Below are positions 24,710 through 34,152 of a DNA stretch of 64,000 bases, piece by piece. The stretch is taken from assembly GCF_003610235.1 (NCBI RefSeq), contig NZ_RAPR01000002.1:62001-126000 (forward strand). The letters run 5' to 3'. Position 1 is the stretch's first letter. Every line of letters begins with the position of its first letter. The DNA comes from Catellatospora citrea (GTDB lineage Bacteria > Actinomycetota > Actinomycetes > Mycobacteriales > Micromonosporaceae). Both the position numbers and the translations under genes were made by a program. The notes beneath the pieces are model-generated. The model saw only the letters and a program-made list of their open reading frames with translations, ran no database searches and was not told where the DNA came from.

Positions 24710-24712
24710 GAA

Positions 24713-24754
24713 CCGCCGTCCCGGCAGCCGCCTGCACGGCTGCCGGGACGGCGG
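24713..24754. terminator. strong 18-bp stem hairpin
   Basis: Two arms of 18 bp (24713-24730 and 24737-24754) are exactly complementary around a CCTGCA loop. It follows the monooxygenase stop by a few bases and precedes the convergent small gene, so it can act in both directions. Confidence 0.8.
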
Positions 24755-24785
24755 CGTTCGGTGAGGGCACGGCCCCCGGCTCCGG

Positions 24786-25013
24786 TCAGCGCGGCTCTCC
24801 GCCCGAGACGCTGCCCCGCGGTCTGCCGGGTGCCCCTCGGCGGGCCCCGATCGCCTGCTGCAGGTCCGTCAGCTGGCGGGACAACCGGACGATCTCCGCG
24901 ATGAGGTGCCGGCCCCGCTGGCGCAGCGCGGCGAAGTCGCCGTCGAAGTCGCCGCGGGCCGCGCCGGCCCGCCGTGCCATGTCGTTGCTGTTCGGCTTGT
25001 CGGCCCAGCTCAT
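24786..25013 (-). CDS. small coiled-coil-like protein
   Basis: 75 residues from ATG 25013, with GAGGAG 6 bases upstream. After MSWADKPNSNDMARRAG there is a charged helical stretch with heptad-like spacing (FAALRQRGRHLIAEIVRLSR, then QLTDLQQAIGAR) and a basic, disordered tail. It looks like a small helical protein, perhaps a dimeric coiled coil. No family was recognised. The ribosome site and codon pattern support it as real. Confidence 0.6.
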   Translation of the reverse strand: MSWADKPNSNDMARRAGAARGDFDGDFAALRQRGRHLIAEIVRLSRQLTDLQQAIGARRGAPGRPRGSVSGGEPR

Positions 25014-25132
25014 CTCGCGCTCCTCTCCATCGGACGCACCTACCCCGTCCTGCCCGCCCGAAACGACCTGTTTCCGTGCGGAAGGCGAGACTCTGCGTGA
25101 CGTCGATGCCGGCCTGGCGCGGGCGAGGCCGG

Positions 25133-25465
25133 TCAGGCGGCGGGCGGTCCGAGCACGATCGGTCCGCTCAGCGGGTCGACCAGGCTCGCGTCGGCGACGA
25201 CCGTCCCGTCGGGGCGCAGCGTCAGCACCCCCTCGTCGAACTCGGCCAGCAGCGCGTCGGCCGTCGCCCAGACCGCGAGGTACGGGAACGGCTTCGCCTC
25301 GCCGGTGATGGTGTCGACCAACTGGACGCCCTCCGCCTTGTGCTGGTCGGGCAGCGCGACGACCTGGCGCCCGTCCGGCGACCAGGCGAACGGGCTCTGC
25401 GGCATGGCCTTGACCGGCAGCTCCCTGGTCGCCCCGTGATCCGATGGGGACGACGGCTTCGCCAC
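25133..25465 (-). CDS. propeller-repeat fragment (TolB/WD40-like), possibly a gene remnant
   Basis: 110 residues from GTG 25465. FAWSPDGRQVVALPDQ is a TolB/WD40-like blade (S-P-D-G-x), followed by VQLVDTITGEAKPFPYLAVW and EGVLTLRPDGTVVADASLVD, two more blade-like segments. A full propeller needs five or more blades, and no signal peptide or further blades are present upstream, so this is probably the last part of a decayed gene. It could also be a stand-alone small protein. There is no visible ribosome site. Confidence 0.4.
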   Translation of the reverse strand: MAKPSSPSDHGATRELPVKAMPQSPFAWSPDGRQVVALPDQHKAEGVQLVDTITGEAKPFPYLAVWATADALLAEFDEGVLTLRPDGTVVADASLVDPLSGPIVLGPPAA

Positions 25466-25564
25466 GCGTGTGTGGCAGGACCGGCTCCGTGTCGCGGGAC
25501 AGGATAAACGCCACCTACGCCTCCGCGCAGACCGTCCACACGCGCCTGCGCCCCGGAGACCGGG

Positions 25565-26146
25565 TCAGCGCCGGTCGTAAAGGAAGCCGCGCAGGGCCCG
25601 GCTCAGCCAGGGCATGACCAGATAGGTCAGGATCGGGGCCAGCAGCAGGGGCAGGATCGCGGCGCGCACCACCAGCGGCAGCGGCAGCTCGCTCAGGTGC
25701 TCCGCCCCCAGCAGCTGGAACACCAGCACGCACGGGTAGACCCCGAGGAACGACACGATCGCCATCTTCCACCGCGGCGGGGGCAGCACCGGACGGCCGG
25801 GCAGGCTGAACCAGGTCTCCATCCCGGTGGTGGTCTCCCGCGGCTCGGCCTCGTGGGCGATCCCCGCGAGATGGCGCACGACCACCTCGCGCTCCGGAGA
25901 GGTCAGCCAGCGGCTCAGGTCGCGGCCGTTACGAAACCGCAGCACGCAGTGGTAGAAGGGCTCCGAGCCCTGCGGGGCGTCCTTGGGGCGCAGCCAGGTC
26001 ACGCCCTGGTGGCCGGGGAAGCGCGCGGACGCCGCGTTGACCTCCTCGAGCCAGCGTTCGAAGTCGGCTTCCCGGCCGGGCACGACCGCCCAGGTGAACA
26101 GCACCGAGACGGGTTCGTCGTCGGGCAGGGGAGCGGGCTCGGTCAC
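25565..26146 (-). CDS. ABM-domain protein with two C-terminal membrane helices
   Basis: 193 residues from GTG 26146. Residues about 12-105 are an antibiotic biosynthesis monooxygenase-type ferredoxin-like domain (VSVLFTWAVVPGREADFERW, SARFPGHQGVTWLRP, PFYHCVLRFRNGRDLSRWLT). The C-terminal part has two hydrophobic segments (WKMAIVSFLGVYPCVLVFQL, then LPLVVRAAILPLLLAPILTY). This combination is known from actinobacterial and proteobacterial proteins of unknown role. It begins 13 bases after the molybdenum subunit stop and is probably the last gene of that operon, so it may help in membrane association or handling of the reactive product; this is inference. Confidence 0.8.
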   Translation of the reverse strand: MTEPAPLPDDEPVSVLFTWAVVPGREADFERWLEEVNAASARFPGHQGVTWLRPKDAPQGSEPFYHCVLRFRNGRDLSRWLTSPEREVVVRHLAGIAHEAEPRETTTGMETWFSLPGRPVLPPPRWKMAIVSFLGVYPCVLVFQLLGAEHLSELPLPLVVRAAILPLLLAPILTYLVMPWLSRALRGFLYDRR

Positions 26147-26159
26147 CGGCGGGCCCCGG

Positions 26160-28391
26160 TTACAGCAGGGATTCGATCGTGATGGGCAGCCGGTGGTGCC
26201 GGCGGCCGGTGGCGTGCCAGATCGCGTTGGCGATCGCCGCGGCGGTGCCGACCATGCCGACCTCGCCGACGCCCTTGACGCCCAGCGGGTTCACCACCGT
26301 GTCCGTGGTCTCGATCGTCTCGATGACCACGTCGGGCGCGTCGGCGTTGACGGGGACCAGGTACTCGCCGAGGCTGGCGTTGGCCCAGCGGCCGTCCGGG
26401 CCCATGATCGTGCCCTCCAGCAGGGCGTGGCTCATGCCCCACAGCATGCCGCCCATCAGCTGGCTGTGCGCGGTCTTGCGGTTGAGCACCCGGCCCGGGT
26501 CGAACACCCCGATCAGCTGCCGCACCCGGCACAGGCCGAGCTCGGGGTCGACGGCGACCTGCGCGAACTGCGCGCCGAACGTCATCGTGCCGTACGGGGT
26601 GTCCATGCCGGGCGGGTTCCACGTGCCCAGCGCCTCCGCGTCGGCCATGAACGCGCGCTGCAACAGCTCGGCGTACGTCTCACCGGTGGCGGGGCGGTCG
26701 CGCAGCGCCATCCGGCCGTCGCTGACGACGACCTGCCGCGGGTCGGCGCCGTGCAGCGGCGAGTGCTCGTCGGCGACGGCCTGGGCGATGAGCTGGTCGC
26801 GCAGCGCGGTCGTGGCGATGTGGACGGCGGCGCTGACCATGCCGGCCCCGGCCGAGCCGACCGCGGCGGCGGTGTTGGGCAGGTCGCTGTCGCCGTACTG
26901 GACGCGCATCCGCTCCAGCGGCACGCCCAGGCCGTCGGCGGCGACCTGGGTCATCGCGGTCGCCGCGCCGGTGCCGATGTCGGAGAAGCTGGACTGCACC
27001 ACGGCACTGCCGTCGGCGAAGATGCGGGCGCGGGCGCGCTGCGGGTTGCCGGGCGGGGTCACCGGATAGCCGGAGCTGGCCATGCCCCAGCCGAGCAGCC
27101 AGTTCCCGTCGCGTCGCATGCCCGGCCGCGGGTCGCGTTCGGACCAGCGGGCCAGTTCCGCGCCGCGCCGGTAGCAGTCGCGCAGGCCCTTGCTGGACCA
27201 CGGGTGCCCGGTCATCGGCTCGGTCTCGGCGTAGTTGCGCAGCCGCAGCTCCAGGGGGTCGAGGTCCAGTTTCTCGGCGAGCTCGTCCATGGCGGTCTCC
27301 ATGACGAACATGCCCGACGCCTCACCGGGGCAGCGGGTGAACGTCGGCGTCATGGTGTTGGCCTTGATCAGGTTGTAGACGCCCTCGTAGTTCGGGCAGG
27401 CGTAGATCTGCGAGGCCACGCCCAGCGACGGCTCGGCCCAGTCGTCGAAGTGCGAGGTCGGGGACAGCTTGTGGTGGCGGATCGCGGTCAGCCTGCCGTC
27501 GCGGTCGGCGCCCAGCGTCAGCCGCTGCTCCTGCTCCTCGCGATGCCCGACGGAGCTGAACATCTGCTCGCGGGTCAGCGCCAGCCGCACCGGCCGGTGC
27601 ACGGCCCGCGCGGCGAGCGCCGCCAGCGCGGGATGGTCCCAGATCATGGCCTTGCAGCCGAAGCTGCCGCCGACGTAGTTGGTGACCACCCGGATGTGCG
27701 ACGGCATCACGTTGAGCAGTTCGGCGACGGTGTGCAGGGTGGCGTTGGGGCCCTGGGTGGCGTCGTAGAGGGTGAGCCGGTCGCCCTCCCAGACCGCGGT
27801 GGTCGCCGAGCATTCGATCGGGTTGTGGTGGTTGGCTGCGCAGTAGTAGGTGTTCTCGACCGTGACCGGTGCGCGGTCCAGCGCCGCCGCCACGTCACCG
27901 CGGGCGATCCGGCCCGGGATGAACCCCGCGAAGATCTTCTCTGCCTCGTACGCCCGGTCGCGCCCCTGCTCCACGGTGGTGATCGACGCCGTCTCCTGGT
28001 AGGTGACGCGCACCAGCCGGGCCGCGTGCTCGGCCTGGTCCAGGGTCTCGGCAACGACCATGGCCAGATGCTGCCCGGCGTAGTGGATCACCTCGTCCTG
28101 CATCGGGAAGAACGTCTGCCCGGACGCGGCCGCCCCGAACAGCGACGGCAGCAGCGGCGGCACCGAACCGCCCTTGGGCAGGTTCAGGTGGTGCAGCACG
28201 GCCAGCACGCCCTCGGCCCGCTCGGCGTCGTAGGTGTCGATCAGCTCCACCCGGCCGCTCGGTATCCGCGAGGTGACCAGCACGGCGTGCGCGAGCCCGG
28301 GCAGCGCGATCTCGGCCGAGTAGCGGCCCGCGCCGGTGACCTTCGCGTGCCCGTCGACCCGGTCCAGCGGACGTCCGATCGCGGTGGTCAT
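26160..28391 (-). CDS. paoC: molybdenum-cofactor subunit of PaoC/YagR-type aldehyde oxidoreductase
   Basis: 743 residues from ATG 28391, overlapping the FAD-subunit stop (ATGA). The beginning TTAIGRPLDRVDGHAKVTGA matches the molybdopterin-binding subunit of xanthine dehydrogenase-family enzymes. CKAMIWDHPALAALAARAVH and GTGAATAMTQVAADGL belong to the cofactor-binding region, and VKGVGEVGMVGTAAAIANAI near the C-terminus carries the catalytic Glu (G-V-G-E). The match to E. coli YagR is supported by the neighbouring YagS-like FAD subunit. The enzyme should oxidise an aldehyde or hydroxylate a heterocycle with water. No signal peptide is present, and the complex is likely cytoplasmic. Confidence 0.85.
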   Translation of the reverse strand: MTTAIGRPLDRVDGHAKVTGAGRYSAEIALPGLAHAVLVTSRIPSGRVELIDTYDAERAEGVLAVLHHLNLPKGGSVPPLLPSLFGAAASGQTFFPMQDEVIHYAGQHLAMVVAETLDQAEHAARLVRVTYQETASITTVEQGRDRAYEAEKIFAGFIPGRIARGDVAAALDRAPVTVENTYYCAANHHNPIECSATTAVWEGDRLTLYDATQGPNATLHTVAELLNVMPSHIRVVTNYVGGSFGCKAMIWDHPALAALAARAVHRPVRLALTREQMFSSVGHREEQEQRLTLGADRDGRLTAIRHHKLSPTSHFDDWAEPSLGVASQIYACPNYEGVYNLIKANTMTPTFTRCPGEASGMFVMETAMDELAEKLDLDPLELRLRNYAETEPMTGHPWSSKGLRDCYRRGAELARWSERDPRPGMRRDGNWLLGWGMASSGYPVTPPGNPQRARARIFADGSAVVQSSFSDIGTGAATAMTQVAADGLGVPLERMRVQYGDSDLPNTAAAVGSAGAGMVSAAVHIATTALRDQLIAQAVADEHSPLHGADPRQVVVSDGRMALRDRPATGETYAELLQRAFMADAEALGTWNPPGMDTPYGTMTFGAQFAQVAVDPELGLCRVRQLIGVFDPGRVLNRKTAHSQLMGGMLWGMSHALLEGTIMGPDGRWANASLGEYLVPVNADAPDVVIETIETTDTVVNPLGVKGVGEVGMVGTAAAIANAIWHATGRRHHRLPITIESLL

Positions 28392-29383
28392 GACGCGGCT
28401 CCTCGCGCGGTGAGGGTCTCCAGCGCCCGGATCATCGTGCGCTGCGCCAGCTCGATCTTGAAGGCGTTCATCGGCTGCGCCACCGCGTCGGCCAGCTCCG
28501 CGGCCGCGGCCCGCGCGAACGTCTCCCGCGTGGCGGGCGCGCCGCGCAGCACGTGCTCGGCCTTGCGGGCCCGCCACGGCTTGGTGGCCACCCCGCCCAG
28601 CGCCAGCCGCACCTCGGCGACGACGCCGTCGGTGACCGTCAGCGCGCAGGCCGCCGAGGCGAGCGCGAACTCGTACGACTCCCGGTCGCGCACCTTCAGG
28701 TAGAGCGAGTTGCGGGCCGCCGGCAGCGCCGGAACCTCGATCGCCGTGATCAGGTCGCCGTGGTTGAGCGGGTGCTCCCGCTCCGGGGTGTCGCCGGGCA
28801 GCAGGAAGAAATCGTCGATCGCGATGGCGTGGTGGCCGCCGGAGTTCTGCACGTGGATCATCGCGTCGAGCGCGACCAGCGCCACCGCCGCATCGGACGG
28901 GTGCGTGGCGATGCAGTGCGGGCTGGTGCCCAGCACCGCGTGCCCCCGGTTGACCCCGGCGATCGCGCCGCAGCCGGTGCCCGGCTCGCGCTTGTTGCAG
29001 CTCGCGTGCGCGTCGCGGAAGTACGAGCAGCGCACCCGCTGCAGCATGTTGCCGCCCATCGAGGCCATGTTGCGCAGCTGCGCGGACGCGCCCAGCAGCA
29101 GCGCCTCGGACAGCATCGGGAAGCGCTCGACGACGACCGGGGCCAGCGCGACGTCGTTCATCCGGGCCAGGCCGCCCATACGGACGGCACCGTCGGGCTG
29201 CACCTCGATGTGGTCGATCGGCAGGGCGTTGATGTCGACCAGGCGCTGCGACGGCTCGGCGTAGATGCGCAGCATGTCGATCTTCGTGGTGCCGCCGGCC
29301 AGGTACGCGCTGGTCGGGTCGGCGGCGACGGTGGCGATGGCGGTGGCCACGTCGCTGACGCGGGAGTAGCTAACCGGCCGCAT
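28388..29383 (-). CDS. paoB: FAD and [4Fe-4S] subunit of PaoB/YagS-type aldehyde oxidoreductase
   Basis: 331 residues from ATG 29383, which lies inside the end of the 2Fe-2S gene. The N-terminal FAD domain holds ATVAADPTSAYLAGGTTKID, and LLLGASAQLRNMASMGGNML is the second flavin contact. RVRCSYFRDAHASCNKREPG and the Cys in GTGCGAIAG and SPHCIATHPSD give four cysteines for the additional [4Fe-4S] cluster that distinguishes the PaoB/YagS subgroup from ordinary xanthine dehydrogenase flavin subunits. The stop overlaps the start of the molybdenum subunit gene. This subunit passes electrons from the 2Fe-2S subunit to the acceptor. Confidence 0.85.
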   Translation of the reverse strand: MRPVSYSRVSDVATAIATVAADPTSAYLAGGTTKIDMLRIYAEPSQRLVDINALPIDHIEVQPDGAVRMGGLARMNDVALAPVVVERFPMLSEALLLGASAQLRNMASMGGNMLQRVRCSYFRDAHASCNKREPGTGCGAIAGVNRGHAVLGTSPHCIATHPSDAAVALVALDAMIHVQNSGGHHAIAIDDFFLLPGDTPEREHPLNHGDLITAIEVPALPAARNSLYLKVRDRESYEFALASAACALTVTDGVVAEVRLALGGVATKPWRARKAEHVLRGAPATRETFARAAAAELADAVAQPMNAFKIELAQRTMIRALETLTARGAAS

Positions 29384-29897
29384 GGCGGACTCCTCCCACG
29401 CCGTCGCGCACGTCGCGGATCGCGGTGCGGATGTTCGGGTACGCCGCACAGCGGCAGATGTTGCCGCTCATCCACTCGCCGATCTCGGCGTCGGAGCCGG
29501 CGTGCCCCTCGGCCAGCAGCGCCACCGCCGACATGATCTGCCCCGGGGTGCAGTAGCCGCACTGGAACGCGTCCTCGGACAGGAACGCCTTCTGCATCGG
29601 ATGCAGGCTGCCGTTCTCGGCCATGCCCTCGATGGTGGTGATCTCGCGGCCCTCGCAGGCGATGGCCAGGGTCAGGCAGGCCACCACCCGCCGCTTGTCG
29701 ACCCACACCGTGCACGCGCCGCAGGCGCCCTGGTTGCAGCCCTTCTTCGCACCGGTGAGGTTCATGTGGTCGCGCAGGCAGTCCAGCAGGCTGACCCGGG
29801 GTTCGAGGCGCACCACGTGGGTGGCCCCGTTGACGTTGAGCACCACGTCGACCGGACCCGGTCCCTGCACGGCGTCCGGCAACTGGGAAGCCACCAT
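29370..29897 (-). CDS. paoA: 2Fe-2S subunit of PaoA/YagT-type aldehyde oxidoreductase
   Basis: 175 residues from ATG 29897. The plant-type 2Fe-2S motif is in KKGCNQGACGACTVWVDKRR (C-x4-C-x2-C) with a later Cys in VVACLTLAIACEGREI, and the second cluster motif is FQCGYCTPGQIM plus GNICRCAAYPNI. E. coli PaoA carries a twin-arginine signal for export; here the protein starts MVASQLPDAVQGPGPVDVV with no such signal, so the enzyme is expected in the cytoplasm. It is the first gene of a four-gene operon (2Fe-2S, FAD, Mo, ABM) and shares its 156-base upstream region with the phosphoketolase gene. Confidence 0.88.
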   Translation of the reverse strand: MVASQLPDAVQGPGPVDVVLNVNGATHVVRLEPRVSLLDCLRDHMNLTGAKKGCNQGACGACTVWVDKRRVVACLTLAIACEGREITTIEGMAENGSLHPMQKAFLSEDAFQCGYCTPGQIMSAVALLAEGHAGSDAEIGEWMSGNICRCAAYPNIRTAIRDVRDGVGGVRHAAG

Positions 29898-30053
29898 CGC
29901 TCCTCCTCTTCCCGTTCCCGCACTTCAGGCCACGCTATAGCAGCTGAACCGGCACACCGGGGCGAATGCCGATAGTCGCCCGACCTGCGAAGACGGCCTA
30001 GTAAAGCGGACATTCTGCCTGCATGGGAGGCTCGGGCGGGCGAGGATCGGCAC

Positions 30054-32459
30054 ATGACGGTGACAGAGCGACCGGGCGCCGGGCACACCGCCGGTGTGAC
30101 GCACCTGCGCGATGACGATCTGAGCAGGCTCGACGCCTGGTGGCGGGCGGCCAACTACCTGACCGTGGGTCAGATCTACCTGATGGCCAACCCGCTGCTG
30201 CGCGAGCCGCTGCGGGCCGACCACATCAAACCGCGGCTGCTGGGCCACTGGGGGACCAGCCCGGGACTGAACATGCTGTGGGCGCACCTGAACCGGACGA
30301 TCACCAACCGGGACCTCAACGCGATCTTCATCTGCGGCCCGGGCCACGGCGGCCCGGCGGTCGTGGCGAACACGTGGCTGGAGGGCACCTACAGCGAGCT
30401 GTATCCGAGCGTGGACCGCAGCGAGTTCGGCATGGCGCGGCTGTTCCGGCAGTTCTCGTTCCCGGGCGGCATCCCCAGCCACGTGGCGGCGGAGGTGCCG
30501 GGCTCCATCCACGAGGGCGGTGAGCTGGGCTACTCGCTGATGCACGCGTACGGCGCGGCGCTGGACAACCCCGGGCTGCTGGTGGCCTGCGTGATCGGCG
30601 ACGGGGAGGCCGAGACCGGGCCGCTGGCGTGCAGCTGGCTGGCGAACACGTTCATCAACCCGGTCACCGACGGCGCGGTGCTGCCGATCCTGCACCTCAA
30701 CGGCTACAAGATCGCCAACCCGACGGTGCTGGCCCGGATCCCCGAGGCCGATCTGATGTCGATGCTGCACGGGTACGGGTACCACCCGATCCTGGTGTCG
30801 GGCAGCGACCCGGTGCGGGTGCACCACGAGCTGGCGTACGCCCTCGACCTGGCGCTCGACGAGATCGCCGGGATCCAGTCGCACGCCCGCCAGGGCGCCG
30901 ACGGCGAGCGCCCGCGCTGGCCGATGATCGTGCTGCGTACGCCGAAGGGCTGGACCGGCCCGAAGGTCGTCGACGGCGTGCCGATCGAGGGCACGTTCCG
31001 GGCGCACCAGGTGCCGCTGTCCGGCGTGCGGGACAACCCCGAACACCTGGCGGAGCTGGAGCAGTGGATGCGCTCGTACCGCCCGGAGGAGCTGTTCGAC
31101 GCCACCGGCGCGCCCATGGGCTTCCTCGCGCCGCTCGCGCCGCGCGGCTCCCGGCGGATGAGCGCGAACCCGCACACCAACGGCGGCCTGCTGCTGCGTG
31201 ACCTGGTCCTGCCCGACATCCGCGGGTACGCCGTCGACGTGCCCCAGCCCGGCAGCCCGCAGGCCGAGGCGACCCGGGTGCTGGGCGTCTGGCTGCGCGA
31301 CGTGATCCGCTCCAACCCCGACCGGTTCCGGCTGTTCGGGCCCGACGAGGTGAACTCGAACCGGCTCGGCGCGGTGTTCGAGGTGACCGACCGCGAGTTC
31401 GACGCGCGGATCTTCGCCGGGGACGACCATCTCGCACCCACCGGGCGGGTCATCGAGGTGCTGTCGGAGCACCTGTGCGAGGGCCTGCTGGAGGGCTACC
31501 TGCTCACCGGTCGGCACGGCCTGCTGACCAGCTACGAGGCGTTCATCCACGTGATCGACTCGATGGTCAACCAGCACGCCAAGTGGCTGAAGGTGACCCG
31601 GGGCATCGAGTGGCGGCGGCCCGTCGCGTCGCTGACCTACCTGCTGTCGAGCCACGTGTGGCGGCAGGACCACAACGGCTTCTCGCACCAGGACCCGGGT
31701 TTCATCGACCACATGGTCAACAAGAAGGCCGAGATCACCCGGATCTACCTGCCGCCGGACGCGAACACCCTGCTGTCCACGATGGACCACTGCCTGCGCA
31801 GCCGCGACTACGTCAACGTCGTGGTGGCCGGCAAGCAGCCGCAGCCGTCCTGGCTGAACATGACCGACGCGGCCCTGCACTGCCGCCGCGGCCTGGGCAT
31901 CTGGGCGTGGGCCGGCAACGACGCCGGCGGCGTGCCGGACGTGGTGATCGCGTGCGCGGGCGACGTGCCGACGCTGGAGACCATGGCCGCGGTCGACCTC
32001 CTCCAGCGCTACCTGCCCGCGTTGCGGGTGCGCGTGGTCAACGTGGTCGACCTGATGCGGCTGCAGCCCGACACCGAGCACCCGCACGGCCTGCCCGACC
32101 CGCAGTTCGACGCCATCTTCACCACCGACCGGCCGGTCATCTTCGCCTACCACGGCTACCCGAGCCTCATCCACCGGCTCACCTACAAGCGCGCCAACCA
32201 CGGCAACATGCACGTGCGCGGGTACAAGGAGGAAGGCACCACGACCACGCCGTTCGACATGGTGATGCTCAACGACCTGGACCGGTTCCGGCTCGTCATC
32301 GACGTCATCGACCGGGTGCCGGGGCTCGGCGTGACCGCGGCGGCGCTGCGCCAGTACATGACCGACTCACGCCAGCGCGCCCGCGACTACACCCGCGCCT
32401 ACGGCCAGGACGCCCCGGACATCACGGACTGGACCTGGCCGGGGCGGGGCGGGGTATGA
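30054..32459 (+). CDS. xfp: xylulose-5-phosphate/fructose-6-phosphate phosphoketolase
   Basis: 801 residues from ATG 30054, the normal size. Family signatures: [20 protein letters not shown] (about 153-172) and GDGEAETGP (about 182-190, thiamine diphosphate and magnesium site), with [17 protein letters not shown] near residue 96. This thiamine enzyme cleaves xylulose 5-phosphate or fructose 6-phosphate with phosphate to acetyl phosphate plus an aldose phosphate. It offers acetyl phosphate and ATP without the TCA cycle, which would suit poor oxygen supply. The next gene, a universal stress protein, overlaps its stop (ATGA), so the two are co-expressed. Confidence 0.95.
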   Translation: MTVTERPGAGHTAGVTHLRDDDLSRLDAWWRAANYLTVGQIYLMANPLLREPLRADHIKPRLLGHWGTSPGLNMLWAHLNRTITNRDLNAIFICGPGHGGPAVVANTWLEGTYSELYPSVDRSEFGMARLFRQFSFPGGIPSHVAAEVPGSIHEGGELGYSLMHAYGAALDNPGLLVACVIGDGEAETGPLACSWLANTFINPVTDGAVLPILHLNGYKIANPTVLARIPEADLMSMLHGYGYHPILVSGSDPVRVHHELAYALDLALDEIAGIQSHARQGADGERPRWPMIVLRTPKGWTGPKVVDGVPIEGTFRAHQVPLSGVRDNPEHLAELEQWMRSYRPEELFDATGAPMGFLAPLAPRGSRRMSANPHTNGGLLLRDLVLPDIRGYAVDVPQPGSPQAEATRVLGVWLRDVIRSNPDRFRLFGPDEVNSNRLGAVFEVTDREFDARIFAGDDHLAPTGRVIEVLSEHLCEGLLEGYLLTGRHGLLTSYEAFIHVIDSMVNQHAKWLKVTRGIEWRRPVASLTYLLSSHVWRQDHNGFSHQDPGFIDHMVNKKAEITRIYLPPDANTLLSTMDHCLRSRDYVNVVVAGKQPQPSWLNMTDAALHCRRGLGIWAWAGNDAGGVPDVVIACAGDVPTLETMAAVDLLQRYLPALRVRVVNVVDLMRLQPDTEHPHGLPDPQFDAIFTTDRPVIFAYHGYPSLIHRLTYKRANHGNMHVRGYKEEGTTTTPFDMVMLNDLDRFRLVIDVIDRVPGLGVTAAALRQYMTDSRQRARDYTRAYGQDAPDITDWTWPGRGGV

Positions 32460-33379
32460 ACAGTCTGGACGCCGGCGCCGGACCGGCCATGAACACCGAG
32501 GGCGGTGGCGCCCGCCCCATCGTGGTGGGGGCCGACGGGTCGGCGTCGTCGCTGGCGGCGGTGCGTATCGCCACCAGGGAGGCGGCCTGGCGGCACCTGC
32601 CGCTGCGCATCGTGCACGCCTTCATCTGGCCGCTGATGCACGTCACGATGGGGCCGTCCGAGGCCGGTCCGGGGGAGGGGGGACTGCGCCACGACGCCGA
32701 ACGGACCCTCGCCGAGGCGGTCGCGGTGGCCCGGGAGACCGACCCGTCCGTGTCCGTGCTCACCGACCTGATGACCGGCGCCCCATCGCCGGTGCTGCTG
32801 CGGGCGGCCCGCGACGCCGACCTGCTCGTCATCGGCGACCGCGGCCTCGGCGGGTTCACCGGACTGCTGGTCGGCTCCGTGGCGGTGCAGTGCACCGCGC
32901 ACGGACGCACCCCGGTCCTGGTCGTACGCGGCGAGGAACGCATGACCGGAACCGTGGTCGTCGGCGCGGACGGCTCGCCGGACTCCGTGCCCACGATCGA
33001 GGCCGCGTTCGCCGAGGCCGAGATGCGCAAGGCGGAGTTGATCGCGGTGCACAGCTGGACCCGCGCCGGCGGGCACGCCCACGGCGAGCACCACGACCAC
33101 AAGCACGACAGCGCGACCGTCGCCGAGGAGGAGGGCCACCTGCTGGAGCAGGCGCTGGCCCAGGTCCGCAAGGACCACCCCGACGTGCGCACCCGCGAGC
33201 ACCTGGTGCGCGGCCGCCCCGCGAAGGTGCTGATCGAGCTGAGCAAGCAGGCCCAGCTCGTGGTGGTCGGGGCACACGGGCGCGGCGGCCTGACCGGGCT
33301 GCTGCTCGGCTCGGTGAGCCACCAGGTGCTGCACCACGCGTACTGCCCGGTGCTGGTGGTGCCCCGCGCGACCGGCTGA
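32456..33379 (+). CDS. universal stress protein with two UspA domains
   Basis: 307 residues from ATG 32456, overlapping the phosphoketolase stop; ATG 32489 is an alternative start. The first domain (about 21-160) starts [20 protein letters not shown] and ends [20 protein letters not shown]; the second (about 165-305) starts [20 protein letters not shown] and ends [20 protein letters not shown]. In both, the ATP-binding G-x-x-G-x-x-x-x-x-x-x-x-G-S pattern is recognisable ([15 protein letters not shown] and [15 protein letters not shown]). A His-rich insert ([14 protein letters not shown]) in the second domain might bind a metal. Tandem UspA proteins in actinobacteria are typically induced by low oxygen or respiratory block. 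Confidence 0.92.
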   Translation: MNSLDAGAGPAMNTEGGGARPIVVGADGSASSLAAVRIATREAAWRHLPLRIVHAFIWPLMHVTMGPSEAGPGEGGLRHDAERTLAEAVAVARETDPSVSVLTDLMTGAPSPVLLRAARDADLLVIGDRGLGGFTGLLVGSVAVQCTAHGRTPVLVVRGEERMTGTVVVGADGSPDSVPTIEAAFAEAEMRKAELIAVHSWTRAGGHAHGEHHDHKHDSATVAEEEGHLLEQALAQVRKDHPDVRTREHLVRGRPAKVLIELSKQAQLVVVGAHGRGGLTGLLLGSVSHQVLHHAYCPVLVVPRATG

Positions 33380-33412
33380 GCCGCCGCTACGCACGCGCCC
33401 GACGGTCGCCGG

Positions 33413-34054
33413 TCAGTCCGGCACGTGGGCGGCGACCGCCGGGTCGAGCACCAGGGAGGAGTCCCAGCCCGGATCATCGCCGTCCGGGTCGACCACGGCG
33501 CCGAGGAACGCCTCCTCGACCGGCCGCAGCTGCCCGGCGAGCGCCGCGAACGGGTACGCGGCGGTGAACCGGGCCGCCGTTCGCCCCACCAGTAGCACCG
33601 CCAGCACCGAACCGTCGTCGAACGGCAGGCCGGGGTGGACATCGCCGCCCCAGTACGCGACCGGGGCCTCGGCGTCGGCGAACCGGCCCGCCCCGGCCAG
33701 CATCAGCAGGTCGGTCAGGGTGCCGTAGGTGTCGGCGTGGTAGTCGTAGAGGTAGATCTCCAGTGCGCCGTCATGGTGCCGGGCGAGGGTGAAACCGCCG
33801 GCAGCCCGCGCGGCGAGCAGTTCCCGCGGGGTCCGGGTCCGGCTCTGCCGGTACGTCGCGACGGCGGCGGGCGAGTCGGCGATCGCGGTCAGCTCCCAGT
33901 CGGGCGTCATGTCCTCGGCGGCCCAGCCCAGCCACATCTCATCCGGGTTCGTGATCACGTCGTGGCCTGGCAGCGGCGTGTGCAGCCACGCGTCGAAGCC
34001 TTCCCGCGACATCGGCATGCGGGTCGCGAGCATGTAGGACCGGCCGCCCACCAC
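33413..34054 (-). CDS. conserved protein of unknown function
   Basis: 213 residues from GTG 34054, preceded by GGAGGTGC. The sequence is soluble and acidic, with RMPMSREGFDAWLHTPLPGH at the N-terminus, LARHHDGALEIYLYDYHADT in the middle and FTAAYPFAALAGQLRPVEEA near the end. No catalytic or cofactor motif was recognised, and no signal or membrane segment. It interrupts the plus-strand run of stress genes, and lies opposite the SulP gene with a 98-base shared promoter region. Coding status is supported by the ribosome site and codon bias. Confidence 0.7.
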   Translation of the reverse strand: MVGGRSYMLATRMPMSREGFDAWLHTPLPGHDVITNPDEMWLGWAAEDMTPDWELTAIADSPAAVATYRQSRTRTPRELLAARAAGGFTLARHHDGALEIYLYDYHADTYGTLTDLLMLAGAGRFADAEAPVAYWGGDVHPGLPFDDGSVLAVLLVGRTAARFTAAYPFAALAGQLRPVEEAFLGAVVDPDGDDPGWDSSLVLDPAVAAHVPD

Positions 34055-34152
34055 GCACCTCCGTCGTCATCAGAACCGCCCGACCGTAGCCGATCACGGC
34101 CGGGCGACGGCCACGGGGTTTCGCCGCGATGCGCCATGCGGTACAAGTGTTC

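Noticed and set aside
29898..30053. Search for a DosR box (GGGAC-N4-GTCCC type) before phosphoketolase and other stress genes
   Set aside because: Only partial matches were found (for example GGGGCGAATGCCG), none with both half-sites, so no DosR site is claimed.
29925..32213. A 762-residue minus-strand frame opposite the phosphoketolase
   Set aside because: It is antisense to a complete phosphoketolase and has no recognisable domain.
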